Notes: generated by a model not told the origin, from the letters alone. A stretch of 64,000 nt of DNA from Simonsiella sp051414845 (GCA_051414845.1 CP183313.1:1302001-1366000); one strand, 5' to 3'; numbered from the stretch's first letter, positions 8,652-16,955 are shown. A program made the numbers and translations.

Positions 8652-10064
8652 TTAATCGTCTAAACTTCCTGCCGCTTCTGGAATATAAGCAGCATTTTCA
8701 AATTTGGTAAACTGTCCCAAAAAGGTTAAGAACACCCGCCCTGTGGGGCCGTTACGGTGTTTACCAATAATACATTCCGCTAAGCCTTTAAACTGGCTCG
8801 CCTCTTTCGTGTAATACTCATCACGGAACATAAACATAATCAAATCCGCATCTTGCTCAATCGCGCCTGATTCACGCAAATCAGACATCATCGGTCGTTT
8901 ATCTGTACGTTGCTCTACAGTACGCGATAATTGTGATAACGCAATCACAGGAACTTGCAATTCTTTAGCTAATGCTTTTAATGAGCGAGAAATTTCGCCC
9001 AACTCTGCTGCACGGTTGTCGCTGCGCCCTGAACCTGACATTAATTGTAAATAGTCAATCACAATTAAACCCAATTGACCATTAAATTTTCTCGCTAAAC
9101 GTCTTGCTCGGGCGCGAAGTTCTAATGCTGTTAAACCTGGTGTTTCATCAATAAAAATAGGCGCATCGGACAAAGTTGCAACTGCTTCGTTTAACCTTTC
9201 CCAATGCTCATCAGCCAAACTGCCATTTTTTAACACGCTTTGGTCTAATCGCCCAACCGAACCTAACATACGCATAACCAGTTGTGCGCCACCCATTTCC
9301 ATGGAAAATACGGCAACAGGTAATTTATCATAAATGGCAACATGTTCTGCAATATTAATAGAAAATGCGGTTTTACCCATAGAAGGACGACCTGCGACAA
9401 TAATTAAATCGCCTTTTTGCAAGCCAGATGTCATTTTATCTAAATCGGTAAAACCTGTAGAAACACCTGTCACTTCATTAGGATTATCACGCTGATACAA
9501 AGTATCGATTCGCTCAATATTTTGTCGCAATAAATCAGGCATTTCCAAGAAACCTTGCTTGGATTTCGCGGTGCTCTCAGCGATTTGAAAGACTTTATTT
9601 TCCGCTTCATCCAACAATTGCTCTGCGCCACGCCCTTGTGGCGTATATGCACTTCTAGCAATTTCCGTTCCAACTTCCGCTAATTGGCGCACAACCGAAC
9701 GTTCGCGCACGATTTCTGCATAACGGCGGATATTGGCTGCCGATGGTGTGGTTTGTGCCAGCGTGACCAAATAATCAAAGCCGCCTGCTGCTTCCAATTC
9801 ATCATGCCGTTCCAATTCTTCTTGCACGGTAATGATATCGGCAGGGCGACTTTCGTTAATTAACATCGCGATAGCACGGAACACCAAACGGTGTTCACGG
9901 CGATAAAAATCGTCTTCGGTTAGCACATCCGCGATTCTGTCCCACGCAGCATTTTCCAGCAACAAACCGCCCAGCAAAGACTGCTCAGCTTCAATGGAAT
10001 GCGGCGGCAAATTCAGGCTGCGAACTTCGCCGTTGTCTTGGTAAGAATCGTCAAAAGTGTCCAT
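8652..10064 (-). CDS. dnaB: Replicative DNA helicase DnaB
   Basis: Hexameric 5'-3' helicase of the replication fork. At 470 residues it has the normal DnaB length and no intein. The N-terminal domain (roughly 18-120) begins with PHSIEAEQSLLGGLL. The RecA-like domain has the Walker A motif GRPSMGKT at 225-232, and the later LIVIDYLQLMSG (Walker B), ALSQLSR and SDLRESGAIEQDAD blocks. It is followed after 15 bp by pilH, so the minor pilin genes may be partly cotranscribed from dnaB. Confidence 0.97.
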   Translation of the reverse strand: MDTFDDSYQDNGEVRSLNLPPHSIEAEQSLLGGLLLENAAWDRIADVLTEDDFYRREHRLVFRAIAMLINESRPADIITVQEELERHDELEAAGGFDYLVTLAQTTPSAANIRRYAEIVRERSVVRQLAEVGTEIARSAYTPQGRGAEQLLDEAENKVFQIAESTAKSKQGFLEMPDLLRQNIERIDTLYQRDNPNEVTGVSTGFTDLDKMTSGLQKGDLIIVAGRPSMGKTAFSINIAEHVAIYDKLPVAVFSMEMGGAQLVMRMLGSVGRLDQSVLKNGSLADEHWERLNEAVATLSDAPIFIDETPGLTALELRARARRLARKFNGQLGLIVIDYLQLMSGSGRSDNRAAELGEISRSLKALAKELQVPVIALSQLSRTVEQRTDKRPMMSDLRESGAIEQDADLIMFMFRDEYYTKEASQFKGLAECIIGKHRNGPTGRVFLTFLGQFTKFENAAYIPEAAGSLDD

Positions 10065-10145
10065 ATTTTTATTATCGTTAAATTAAACTTACATTTTTGG
10101 GCACATCATTCACATGATAGCAAAATAATCTTGGACTATATACTT

Positions 10146-10189
10146 TTTCAGGCTGCCTGAAAGCCAAAATTCTTTCAGGCAGCCTGAAA
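10146..10189. repeat. Pair of extended DNA uptake sequences (representative of the family)
   Basis: TTTCAGGCTGCCTGAAA at 10146-10162 and its complement-type copy TTTCAGGCAGCCTGAAA at 10173-10189, in the 190-bp gap between dnaB and ppa. The 12-mer AGGCTGCCTGAA is the Simonsiella-type DUS; it binds the competence pilin ComP during DNA uptake. Copies occur in nearly every intergenic region here and inside many genes. Inverted pairs commonly serve as terminators. Each extended copy is itself a palindrome apart from the central base, so even a single copy can form an 8-bp hairpin stem. Confidence 0.9.
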
Positions 10190-10254
10190 ACTTGATAAAT
10201 CAATCATTTAGCTGAAATGAGTTGCAACAAGTTTGCCACAATAGCGATTTATTG

Positions 10255-10785
10255 TTATTGCGCTTTCCAGCGTGCTTGTGATTCGCGAATCACTTCTTTC
10301 GCTTCTTCAATATCGCCCCAATGTTCTACTTTGGTGCTGCCAGGTTTTTTCAAAGCTTTGTAGTTATTGAAGTGAAATTCAATTTGCTTAATCAACTGTT
10401 CTGGCAAATCTTTCAAAGACTTAATCGCGTTACCTGTATCACGGTCATCAGCAGGTACAACTACCACTTTATCATCTACTTCGCCATCGTCCACAAATTT
10501 CATCACACCAATCACGCGCGCTTGCATATAAATGCCCATTGGCAAAGGTTCGCGCGTAATAATCAGCGCATCCAACTCGTCGCCATCTTCATCCAAAGTT
10601 TGTGGAATAAAACCATAATTGGTTGGTTTAGCAAAAATTTTTGGCTCAACACGGTCCAATTTCATCGCACCCAATTTTCTGTCCCACTCAATTTTGTGGC
10701 AAGAACCTTCAGGAATTTCCACCACAACATTGATAATGCCACCGTCCACGTCGCCCGCATCCAAAATTTGATTAAAGTCAGCCAT
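10255..10785 (-). CDS. ppa: Inorganic pyrophosphatase
   Basis: Family I soluble pyrophosphatase, hydrolysing PPi to two phosphates and so pulling biosynthetic reactions forward. The signature DGDELDAL is at residues 67-74, and EIPEGSCHKIEW and RDTGNAI supply other metal and PPi ligands. I chose ATG 10785 (176 residues, the length of E. coli Ppa) instead of an in-frame GTG at 10797, because GTGGAG, which contains the Shine-Dalgarno GGAG, lies just before 10785 at good spacing. It is divergent from tonB. Confidence 0.95.
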   Translation of the reverse strand: MADFNQILDAGDVDGGIINVVVEIPEGSCHKIEWDRKLGAMKLDRVEPKIFAKPTNYGFIPQTLDEDGDELDALIITREPLPMGIYMQARVIGVMKFVDDGEVDDKVVVVPADDRDTGNAIKSLKDLPEQLIKQIEFHFNNYKALKKPGSTKVEHWGDIEEAKEVIRESQARWKAQ

Positions 10786-10934
10786 GTTTTGCTCCACTTG
10801 ATAAGTTAATTTATGAAAACGGCGATTATAGCAAACGGCAAACGCTTTGCAAAACTTTCAGGCTGCCTAAAAGCAAATGTAAATAAATGTAATAACCCAC
10901 AAACAAAAATAGTTTGCATTTATCATTTCGCCCC

Positions 10935-11825
10935 ATGAAAAATGACCGCCCCTTAACCTATCTCACGATTGGCACGGTGACTTTATTGCACGCTGGCATA
11001 CTCGCGCTAGCATGGAATGTAAGCAAACCGCCCGAACCTGTCGCTGTAGACAACCTAACTTTTGTGGATTTAGGTTCGCTACAAGGCGACGATAAGCCAT
11101 TGGCAGACGGCGCGCCTGCACCAATGGAAACGGCAACCACGCCGCGAACACCACCGAAAAAAGCGGAAGAAAAACCGCAGCTGCAAAAGCCAAAACCTGT
11201 TAAAACCGTTGCGCCAAAAATCAAAGCAGTAGAACGCGATGATAAACCTGTGGACATCGCCAAAAGCGAACCGAAACAGCCCAAGCAAGAAAAATCTATT
11301 GAAAAGCCAATAGAAAAACCGCTTGAACCTGTTAATAAACCGAAGCCATCCACAGAAATCGCTAAAGCCACTCCACCAGCTGCAACCAACCCGCAAACAC
11401 GCGTGCCCAACGACGTAGTCAGCAGCGGACAAGGCACGAATCCTAACAGCAAAGCCCCTGGCAACCCCGCCAGCGACAATAAAGACGGCGACGGCAAAGG
11501 CAAAAAAGGCACAGGCGACAAACCCAACAGCAATTCAGGCGTAGACCCCAACCAAATTATTGACGGCGGCTACATCAGCCCACCGAATGTTAGCTACCCA
11601 GCGCGCGCGCGTGAAAATGAAGAAGAAGGCGTAGTACAAATTGAGTTTATCGTTGAACCCAATGGCTCGATTTCATCGCCCAAAGTCGTCAAAAGCAGCG
11701 GCTCGCGCACATTGGACAACGCCGCGCTAGCAGGCGTACGCACAGGACGATTCAAAGCCAAAAGCGTAAACGGTGTACCTGTACGCTCACGTTTCAGAAC
11801 CAAGTTTGAATTCAGTCTCAGCTAA
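10935..11825 (+). CDS. tonB: TonB energy-transducing protein
   Basis: Periplasm-spanning protein that transmits proton-motive force from ExbB/ExbD to outer-membrane TonB-dependent receptors. The sequence shows an N-terminal membrane anchor (about residues 10-28, LTIGTVTLLHAGILALAW), a long Pro/Lys/Glu-rich spacer (about 60-150), a Gly/Asn/Asp-rich linker, and a C-terminal TonB domain with PPNVSYPARARENEEEGVV and SSGSRTLDNAALAGV. I prefer ATG 10935 (296 residues); an in-frame TTG at 10914 is possible. No good Shine-Dalgarno is visible. First gene of tonB-exbB-exbD, as in Neisseria. Confidence 0.93.
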   Translation: MKNDRPLTYLTIGTVTLLHAGILALAWNVSKPPEPVAVDNLTFVDLGSLQGDDKPLADGAPAPMETATTPRTPPKKAEEKPQLQKPKPVKTVAPKIKAVERDDKPVDIAKSEPKQPKQEKSIEKPIEKPLEPVNKPKPSTEIAKATPPAATNPQTRVPNDVVSSGQGTNPNSKAPGNPASDNKDGDGKGKKGTGDKPNSNSGVDPNQIIDGGYISPPNVSYPARARENEEEGVVQIEFIVEPNGSISSPKVVKSSGSRTLDNAALAGVRTGRFKAKSVNGVPVRSRFRTKFEFSLS

Positions 11826-11887
11826 TTTCAGGCAGCCTGAAAACAGAAAAGCAAAAAACTCAAAACCTCTAAATATTAGGAAACAAA

Positions 11888-12550
11888 ATGAATCTAGGAT
11901 TAGTATTTAAAAGCGGCGACCCTGTCTTAATCGGTGTATTCTTAAGCCTCGTACTCATGAGTATCGTCACATGGGTACTCATCATCATCCGCGCCATCAA
12001 ACACATCCAAGCCAAAAAAGCCAATCAACAAGCCGAAGAAGCCATCTGGGCATCCAAAAACCTAGACAGCGTCGAAGCCGCAGCCAAACAATACGCCAAC
12101 GCACCAGTCGGCGAACTTACCATAGACGCCATCGCCGCACGTCGTCGCTTTTTGGGCACACAAGACTCCATGCTCTCCGCCAGTCTGCCCAAAAACGCCT
12201 ATTTAGAACGCGAACTACGCCACAGCATGAGCAAAATCCAAAGCCGTTTTGAAACAGGCCTGACCGCACTCGCCACCATCGGCTCAACTGCGCCCTTCAT
12301 CGGCTTACTCGGCACCGTCTGGGGCATTTACCACGCCCTAATTAACATCAGTCAAAGCGGACAAATGAGCATTGCCGCTGTAGCTGGTCCGATTGGTGAA
12401 GCCCTAGTTGCCACCGCCATCGGCTTATTCGTCGCCATTCCCGCCGTCTTAGCCTATAACTTCTTCATGCGTGGCAACAAAAATCTCTCACGCCAACTGC
12501 ACAACTTCGCGCACGATTTGCACGTTCAACTCATCAACGGAAAGGAATAA
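11888..12550 (+). CDS. exbB: ExbB, proton channel subunit of the TonB system
   Basis: Inner-membrane MotA/TolQ/ExbB family protein of 220 residues. It shows the first membrane helix at about 15-35 (VLIGVFLSLVLMSIVTWVLI), a long cytoplasmic segment, and the paired C-terminal helices including LATIGSTAPFIGLLGTVWGI and the VATAIGLFVAIPAVLAYN block, which line the channel. It follows tonB by 62 bp, with a DUS between, and precedes exbD by 3 bp. With ExbD it forms the motor that energises TonB for iron or heme uptake. Confidence 0.95.
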   Translation: MNLGLVFKSGDPVLIGVFLSLVLMSIVTWVLIIIRAIKHIQAKKANQQAEEAIWASKNLDSVEAAAKQYANAPVGELTIDAIAARRRFLGTQDSMLSASLPKNAYLERELRHSMSKIQSRFETGLTALATIGSTAPFIGLLGTVWGIYHALINISQSGQMSIAAVAGPIGEALVATAIGLFVAIPAVLAYNFFMRGNKNLSRQLHNFAHDLHVQLINGKE

Positions 12551-12553
12551 ACC

Positions 12554-13003
12554 ATGTCTTTCGGTTCTATGAACGACGGCGGCGACAACGACACGCCCAT
12601 GAGCGACATCAACGTTACCCCCTTGGTGGACGTTATGCTGGTTTTACTGATTGTATTCATGATAACCATGCCCGTGCTCACGCACTCTGTGGAAATCAAC
12701 TTACCTGTTTCAGGCAGTAAAACTGCACAAGAACAACAAATGAACATCAAACCCATAGAAATCGGCATAACCGCCGACGGACAATACACTATTGGAGCAG
12801 AATCCAGTAATAAGATGGATTTTGAAACTGTCAAAGTTCAGTTAATGCAGCTAGGGCAACAAAACCCAAATACCATCCTTGCTATTGATGCGGATAAAAA
12901 TGCTGCTTATGACCACGTTTTAAAAGTACTTGAAGCTGCTCGCGAAGCTAAATTAATTAAAATTGGCTTCCGAACAGAAGTGCAGAACACTGCAGCACAA
13001 TAA
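12554..13003 (+). CDS. exbD: ExbD, TonB system motor subunit
   Basis: ExbD/TolR family protein of 149 residues: short cytoplasmic N-terminus, one membrane helix (VDVMLVLLIVFMITMPVL) containing the essential Asp in PLVDVMLVLL, and a periplasmic domain. The start lies 3 bp after the exbB stop, indicating translational coupling. The operon ends at a DUS-pair terminator 20 bp downstream. Confidence 0.95.
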   Translation: MSFGSMNDGGDNDTPMSDINVTPLVDVMLVLLIVFMITMPVLTHSVEINLPVSGSKTAQEQQMNIKPIEIGITADGQYTIGAESSNKMDFETVKVQLMQLGQQNPNTILAIDADKNAAYDHVLKVLEAAREAKLIKIGFRTEVQNTAAQ

Positions 13004-13023
13004 GCACAAGCAAACAAGAAAAG

Positions 13024-13062
13024 GCTGCCTGAAAACAGATTAAAGTTTTCAGGCAGCTTTTT
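13024..13062 (+). terminator. DUS-pair terminator of tonB-exbB-exbD
   Basis: GCTGCCTGAAAAC (13024-13036) pairs perfectly with GTTTTCAGGCAGC (13045-13057) around an 8-nt loop, followed by T5. Confidence 0.8.
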
Positions 13063-13154
13063 ATGGTATGCGCTGCAATAGATTTCATGAAAAACTATTC
13101 AAACAATCGCCCACCATATTTTCAGGCAGCCTAAAACTTTTGCAAAACTTGAAA

Positions 13155-13292
13155 CGGGAGCGGCTAATGCCTACGTCATGGCAGTTTGTTGCCAAATCAG
13201 AGATTTGCACAAACTATCCAGCTCCTACATATTCGCTTTTACCGAATAAAAATACTTCTTGAAATAAAAGAGTTGAGGGCAAGCCGCTCCCG
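13155..13292. repeat. Widely spaced perfect inverted repeat in a gene-free region
   Basis: CGGGAGCGGCT (13155-13165) is the exact reverse complement of AGCCGCTCCCG (13282-13292), 116 bp apart. It lies in the gene-free stretch 13004-13475, which otherwise contains four DUS-like words and the hairpin at 13337-13363. I see no gene in this stretch. Confidence 0.5.
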
Positions 13293-13336
13293 CTCCATTT
13301 GTGATTTCAGGCTGCCTGAAACTAGAATCGTGAAGC

Positions 13337-13363
13337 GCGGGCGACTCGCCCGCATATTTTTTT
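13337..13363 (+). terminator. GC-rich hairpin with T run
   Basis: GCGGGC (13337-13342) and GCCCGC (13348-13353) form a stem with a 5-nt loop, followed by ATATTTTTTT. It looks like an intrinsic terminator on the plus strand, although a DUS-pair terminator already follows exbD. Confidence 0.5.
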
Positions 13364-13475
13364 AATTTCAGGTTGCCTAAAATGATTACACAAAAATTTC
13401 AGGAAAATGTCGGATTCAAGAATCTGACTTACAGATTGGATTTTTCAAAAATTTCAGGCAGCCTGAAAACTTTTT

Positions 13476-14195
13476 TTAGCTCACGCCGTTTTCCACAATG
13501 ATTTGCGCCACGATTTCTTGTTGCAAGGGTTGTGAATTAAGTTGCTCTAAAGCTGCCTGAAAATCGGTAAACGGCACTGAAACTGCACCAAAGCGGGCAA
13601 GGTGGTCGCTTTCTTGTTGGCAGTCTATGAGTTCAACGCCGCAGTTTTGTAGATAAGATGCAGCGTGGACAAAGGCGAGTTTGGAAGCGTCGGGCGCGTG
13701 GGCGTACATGGATTCGCCGTAAAACACGCGCCCGATTTGTACGCCGTATAAGCCGCCAGCCAGTTGCCATTGTCCGTTTTCGGGCAGCCAACATTCAAAC
13801 GAATGGGCGTTGCCTTGTTGGTGTAATGCGGTGTAGGCAGCCTGAAATTCGGGAGCTATCCATGTGCCGTCTTGGTTTGGGCGCGAAGTTTGGGCGCAGT
13901 TGACGATGACTTGAGCGAAGGCGTGATTGACTGTAACGCGATAGGTTTTGTGACGCAGAGTTTTGGCGAGGGAACGGCTGATGTTGAGTTGTTCAGGCAG
14001 CAGGATAAAGCGCGGGTCGGTGGCGAACCAGTAGACATAATGGCGGTCGCGGTACCAAGGGAAAATGCCTTGACGGTAGGCGGTTTGTAGTAGAGCTGAA
14101 TTGATGGCTTGGGTAACGGCGATGAGTCCGTCTTCGGTACGATGGATGGCTGGGTTAGGGAATTGAGTGGCGTTAGCGGGGAGCAGGGGAATCAT
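13476..14195 (-). CDS. aat: Leucyl/phenylalanyl-tRNA-protein transferase
   Basis: Transfers Leu or Phe from aminoacyl-tRNA to N-terminal Arg or Lys of proteins, marking them for ClpS/ClpAP degradation (N-degron pathway). From ATG 14195 the protein is 239 residues, the usual length. Diagnostic stretches are YRQGIFPWY, YWFATDPRFIL, DGTWIAPEFQAAYTALHQQG, the ECWLPENGQWQLAGGLYGV block, GRVFYGESM and ELIDCQQESDHLARFG. A longer frame reaches 14327 but the extra N-terminus is unlike the family and overlaps fur. The fur terminator lies just upstream. Confidence 0.95.
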   Translation of the reverse strand: MIPLLPANATQFPNPAIHRTEDGLIAVTQAINSALLQTAYRQGIFPWYRDRHYVYWFATDPRFILLPEQLNISRSLAKTLRHKTYRVTVNHAFAQVIVNCAQTSRPNQDGTWIAPEFQAAYTALHQQGNAHSFECWLPENGQWQLAGGLYGVQIGRVFYGESMYAHAPDASKLAFVHAASYLQNCGVELIDCQQESDHLARFGAVSVPFTDFQAALEQLNSQPLQQEIVAQIIVENGVS

Positions 14196-14254
14196 GGCTG
14201 GTGCAAATGGAGAAATATGAATGGAAACGTGTGTGGTTTTCAGGCAGACTGAAA

Positions 14255-14281
14255 TAAAAAAGGAACAATCCATATTGTCCC
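14255..14281 (-). terminator. Terminator downstream of fur
   Basis: On the minus strand GGGACAAT (14281-14274) pairs with ATTGTTCC (14269-14262) with one mismatch and a 4-nt loop, followed by T6-7 at 14261-14255. Confidence 0.75.
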
Positions 14282-14293
14282 TTTTTGTATGAT

Positions 14294-14719
14294 TTATCGT
14301 TTTTCTTTTTTCTGACAAGGGCTGCACACGCCGTACATATACAAGGCGTGGTCCACAATGCGATAGCCGTTGTCTTGCGCGATTTTATCTTGCAGGGCTT
14401 CAATTTGTTCATTGTGGAACTCGGTAACCATGCCACATTTGACGCAAACCAAATGGTCGTGGTGTCCGCCTTTATTGAGTTCGTACACGGCTTTGCCTGT
14501 TTCAAAATGGTGGCGCACGAGAATGTCGGCTTGTTCAAATTGGGTTAATACGCGGTAAATAGTGGCAACGCCGATTTCAATGCCTTCGTCCAGCAAAATG
14601 CGATACACGTCTTCGGCGGACAAATGCGCGTCTTCGTGGCGCTCAAATAAATCAAGGATTTTCAGGCGCGGGCCAGTGACTTTGAGTCCGTTGTCTTTGA
14701 GTTGAGTGATGTTATCCAT
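14294..14719 (-). CDS. fur: Ferric uptake regulator Fur
   Basis: Fe2+-dependent dimeric repressor of iron uptake genes. The 141-residue protein has the N-terminal winged-helix domain (GLKVTGPRLKILDLFE, VYRILLDEGIEIGVATIYRVL), the metal site HHDHLVCVKCG near 86-96, and a second CxxC (VCSPC) near the C-terminus. The Shine-Dalgarno AAGGA precedes ATG 14719. It is divergent from bamE-dapB, the neisserial arrangement. Likely targets in the window are tonB-exbB-exbD and fhuB, though I found no strong Fur box at tonB. Confidence 0.96.
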   Translation of the reverse strand: MDNITQLKDNGLKVTGPRLKILDLFERHEDAHLSAEDVYRILLDEGIEIGVATIYRVLTQFEQADILVRHHFETGKAVYELNKGGHHDHLVCVKCGMVTEFHNEQIEALQDKIAQDNGYRIVDHALYMYGVCSPCQKKEKR

Positions 14720-14880
14720 GTTTTTCCTTAAATTGATATGCGTTGTGACAATTGCCGTTATAATACCGACTTTTTGCCATGCTTGAAACGCCTAAATGAA
14801 AACTTTCTCATTTAAGGGCTTTTGAGTTGCGTTTCAGTGTGGTATCTTTGCGCTGTTTTTTTGAATATTAGGATAAAAAC

Positions 14881-15252
14881 ATGAAATCTGCTTTGTTGGC
14901 TGTATCAGCGGTGTTGGCTTTGTCGGCGTGTGCGCCTAAATTGGTGGAAAAATTGCCTTATTACAAATTATCGGTGGTGCAAGGCACGCCATTTGACGCG
15001 GAGCGCGTGTTGACTTTGCGCGAGGGCATGACGCGCACGCAAGTGCAATTGGAAATTGGCGCGCCGCTGTTGAATCCGTCTTTCCGCCAAGACCGTTGGG
15101 ATTATGTTTATGAAATCGTTAAAGGCGGCAAAGTGAAAGAAAGCCGCAGTTTGAGCGTGCATTTTAATGGCGATGTGGTCACCAAAATTGAGGGCAACGC
15201 GTTGAATTACGCGCGTGAACAAGTGCAACAAAAACAAGCAGGTAACGAATAA
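14881..15252 (+). CDS. bamE: Outer membrane assembly lipoprotein BamE (SmpA/OmlA)
   Basis: Small lipoprotein subunit of the BAM complex that inserts beta-barrel proteins into the outer membrane. The signal peptide ends in the lipobox LSAC with Cys17. The mature domain shows KLPYYKLSVVQG, LREGMTRTQVQLEIGAPLL and QDRWDYVYEI, which are typical BamE sequences. AGGA lies upstream of ATG 14881. The stop and the dapB start overlap as TAATG, so the two are translated together. Confidence 0.93.
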   Translation: MKSALLAVSAVLALSACAPKLVEKLPYYKLSVVQGTPFDAERVLTLREGMTRTQVQLEIGAPLLNPSFRQDRWDYVYEIVKGGKVKESRSLSVHFNGDVVTKIEGNALNYAREQVQQKQAGNE

Positions 15253-16061
15253 TGGCGCAGATTAAAATCGCGATTGCTGGCGTGAATGGTCGCATGGGCA
15301 AAGTGTTGGTGGAAGCGGTAAACGCCAATCCACACGCACAATTGGTCGGCGCATTAGAACACGCTGGCTCGGCCGTGTTGGATCTGGACGCGGGCTATGC
15401 AGTTGGCTTGAAAACAGGCGTGAATATTACCGCCGATGTTCAGGCTGCCTTAAAAGATGCGGACGTGGTGATTGATTTCACACGCCCCGATGCGTCGTTG
15501 CAGTTGATTGGGGAATGCGAATCGCGCGGTATTAAAATGGTCATCGGCACAACGGGTTATGACGATAACGGCAAAGCGAAAATTCATGCCGCAGCGCAAA
15601 AAAACGCGATTGTGTTCGCCGCCAATTACAGCGTGGGCGTGAATTTGACGTTCCACATTTTGGATACGGTGGCGCGTGTGTTAAACGAAGGATACGACAT
15701 TGAAATCATTGAAGCGCACCACCGCCACAAAGTAGATGCGCCAAGCGGCACGGCTTTGCGCATGGGCGAAGTGATTGCGAATGCCCTGGGGCGCGATTTG
15801 AAAGAATGCGCCGTGTACGGACGCGAAGGACACACAGGCGCGCGCGACCCGAACACCATCGGTTTCGCAACTGTCCGCGCTGGCGACGTGGTGGGCGACC
15901 ACACGGCACTCTTCGCCACAGACGGCGAACGCGTGGAAATCACGCACAAAGCCAGCAGCCGCATGACGTTTGCCGCAGGGGCGGTTCGTGCGGCGGTATG
16001 GTTGGGCAAACGCAACACAGGTTTGTTTGATATGCAAGATGTGTTGGGTTTGAAGAATTAG
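15252..16061 (+). CDS. dapB: 4-hydroxy-tetrahydrodipicolinate reductase
   Basis: NAD(P)H-dependent step of the diaminopimelate/lysine pathway, supplying peptidoglycan precursor. The 269-residue protein has the cofactor motif GVNGRMGK at residues 9-16, the DFTRPD and IGTTGY stretches, and the catalytic signature EIIEAHHRHKVDAPSGTA. The reading frame overlaps bamE by one base (TAATG). Its TAG stop (16059-16061) is shared with the first bases of the palindromic element that follows, so that element inserted exactly at or next to the stop codon. Confidence 0.96.
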   Translation: MAQIKIAIAGVNGRMGKVLVEAVNANPHAQLVGALEHAGSAVLDLDAGYAVGLKTGVNITADVQAALKDADVVIDFTRPDASLQLIGECESRGIKMVIGTTGYDDNGKAKIHAAAQKNAIVFAANYSVGVNLTFHILDTVARVLNEGYDIEIIEAHHRHKVDAPSGTALRMGEVIANALGRDLKECAVYGREGHTGARDPNTIGFATVRAGDVVGDHTALFATDGERVEITHKASSRMTFAAGAVRAAVWLGKRNTGLFDMQDVLGLKN

Positions 16062-16222
16062 AACCTGTATTCATAGCTAACGCGAAATAGATTTTTTTGC
16101 TAATTGGTGCGAATGCAAGGCGATTTTCATGCCAATAGCGTTCCTATTGGCGTGAAAATCAACGCAGCAGGCGTGCCAAGTAGCGAAAAAAGACATCGCG
16201 CTTGGCTGTGAATACAGGTTCT
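16060..16222. mobile_element. 163-bp palindromic MITE-like element
   Basis: The ends are inverted: AGAACCTGTATTCATAGC (from 16060) against AGAACCTGTATTCACAGC (reading back from 16222), one mismatch in 18, with weaker similarity for some 7 bases further in. The middle holds a second dyad, ATTTTCATGCCAATAG (about 16122) against CTATTGGCGTGAAAAT. The whole unit can fold into one long hairpin and encodes nothing. This is the structure of a non-autonomous transposable element. No clear target duplication is visible. Confidence 0.65.
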
Positions 16223-16416
16223 TAACCTTTTCAGGCTGCCTGAAATGCCCAATGGAGCGGCGGCAGCTTGCCGCCAAATTTCTGTTTTTTAGAATATTTT
16301 AATATTATCAAAACGGAAAATGCGGGCTGGCAGCCCGCACTCCAACTTCTGCAAAGTTTTCAGACTGCCTGAAAACCATATTTAAATAGAAAACAACCAT
16401 TAAAGTAAAAAAGTTA

Positions 16417-16444
16417 ATGACTTTTAACAAAATATCGTTATAAT
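16417..16444 (+). promoter_or_regulatory. Putative mscL promoter
   Basis: ATGACT (16417-16422) and TATAAT (16439-16444) with a 16-bp spacer, 74 bp before the mscL start. Confidence 0.5.
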
Positions 16445-16455
16445 GCGAACCCACT

Positions 16456-16478
16456 CAGGCACTTATGCCTGTTTTTTT
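16456..16478 (+). terminator. Leader hairpin with T7 upstream of mscL
   Basis: CAGGCA and TGCCTG form a perfect 6-bp stem with loop CTTA, followed directly by seven T residues. It sits between the putative promoter and the mscL start, so it could attenuate mscL transcription. Confidence 0.55.
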
Positions 16479-16517
16479 ACACGCACATTTTGAAATATTT
16501 TTTTGGAGCAGTAAAAG

Positions 16518-16955
16518 ATGTCAATGAAACAAGAATTTAAAGAATTTATCATGCGCGGCAACGTGATTGACTTGGCGGTCGGTATGGTTGTCGGTACAGC
16601 GTTTTCAGGGATTGTAAAATCTTTGGTGGACGATGTGATTATGCCGCCAATCGGTTTGATTTTGGGCGGCGTGGATTTTTCTAATTTGTTCATTACCTTA
16701 AAAGATGGCTCAAATGCACCTGAAGCAGGTTATGCGACTTTGGAAGCGGCAAAAGCAGCGGGCGCGGTAACTTTGAACGTGGGTTTGTTCATCAATACCG
16801 TGATTAGCTTTTTGATTGTGGCAACGGCGATTTTCTTTGTGGTTAAAGCAATTAATTCTTTGAAAAAGAAACCAGAAGCGGTGGAAGAAGCACCTGCAGA
16901 GCCTAGCGAAGAAGTGTTGTTGTTGCGTGAAATTCGTGATTCCTTGCGTAAATAA
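16518..16955 (+). CDS. mscL: Large-conductance mechanosensitive channel MscL
   Basis: Inner-membrane pentameric channel that opens under extreme membrane tension to release solutes on osmotic downshock. The 145-residue protein has the signature FKEFIMRGNVIDLAVGMVVG at residues 7-26 (first helix), the DDVIMPPIG loop and a second helix at about 92-115, then a charged Glu-rich tail. GGAG at 16506 with an A-rich gap precedes ATG 16518. It is monocistronic, with a DUS pair after the stop. Confidence 0.96.
   Translation: MSMKQEFKEFIMRGNVIDLAVGMVVGTAFSGIVKSLVDDVIMPPIGLILGGVDFSNLFITLKDGSNAPEAGYATLEAAKAAGAVTLNVGLFINTVISFLIVATAIFFVVKAINSLKKKPEAVEEAPAEPSEEVLLLREIRDSLRK

Noticed and set aside
10909..10930. 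Possible Fur box upstream of tonB (ATAGTTTGCATTTATCAT)
   Set aside because: Only one half-site resembles the Fur consensus; match is near chance in A+T-rich DNA.
13068..13262. 64-residue plus-strand open frame after exbD
   Set aside because: Spans repeats and DUS words, no ribosome binding site, no family resemblance.
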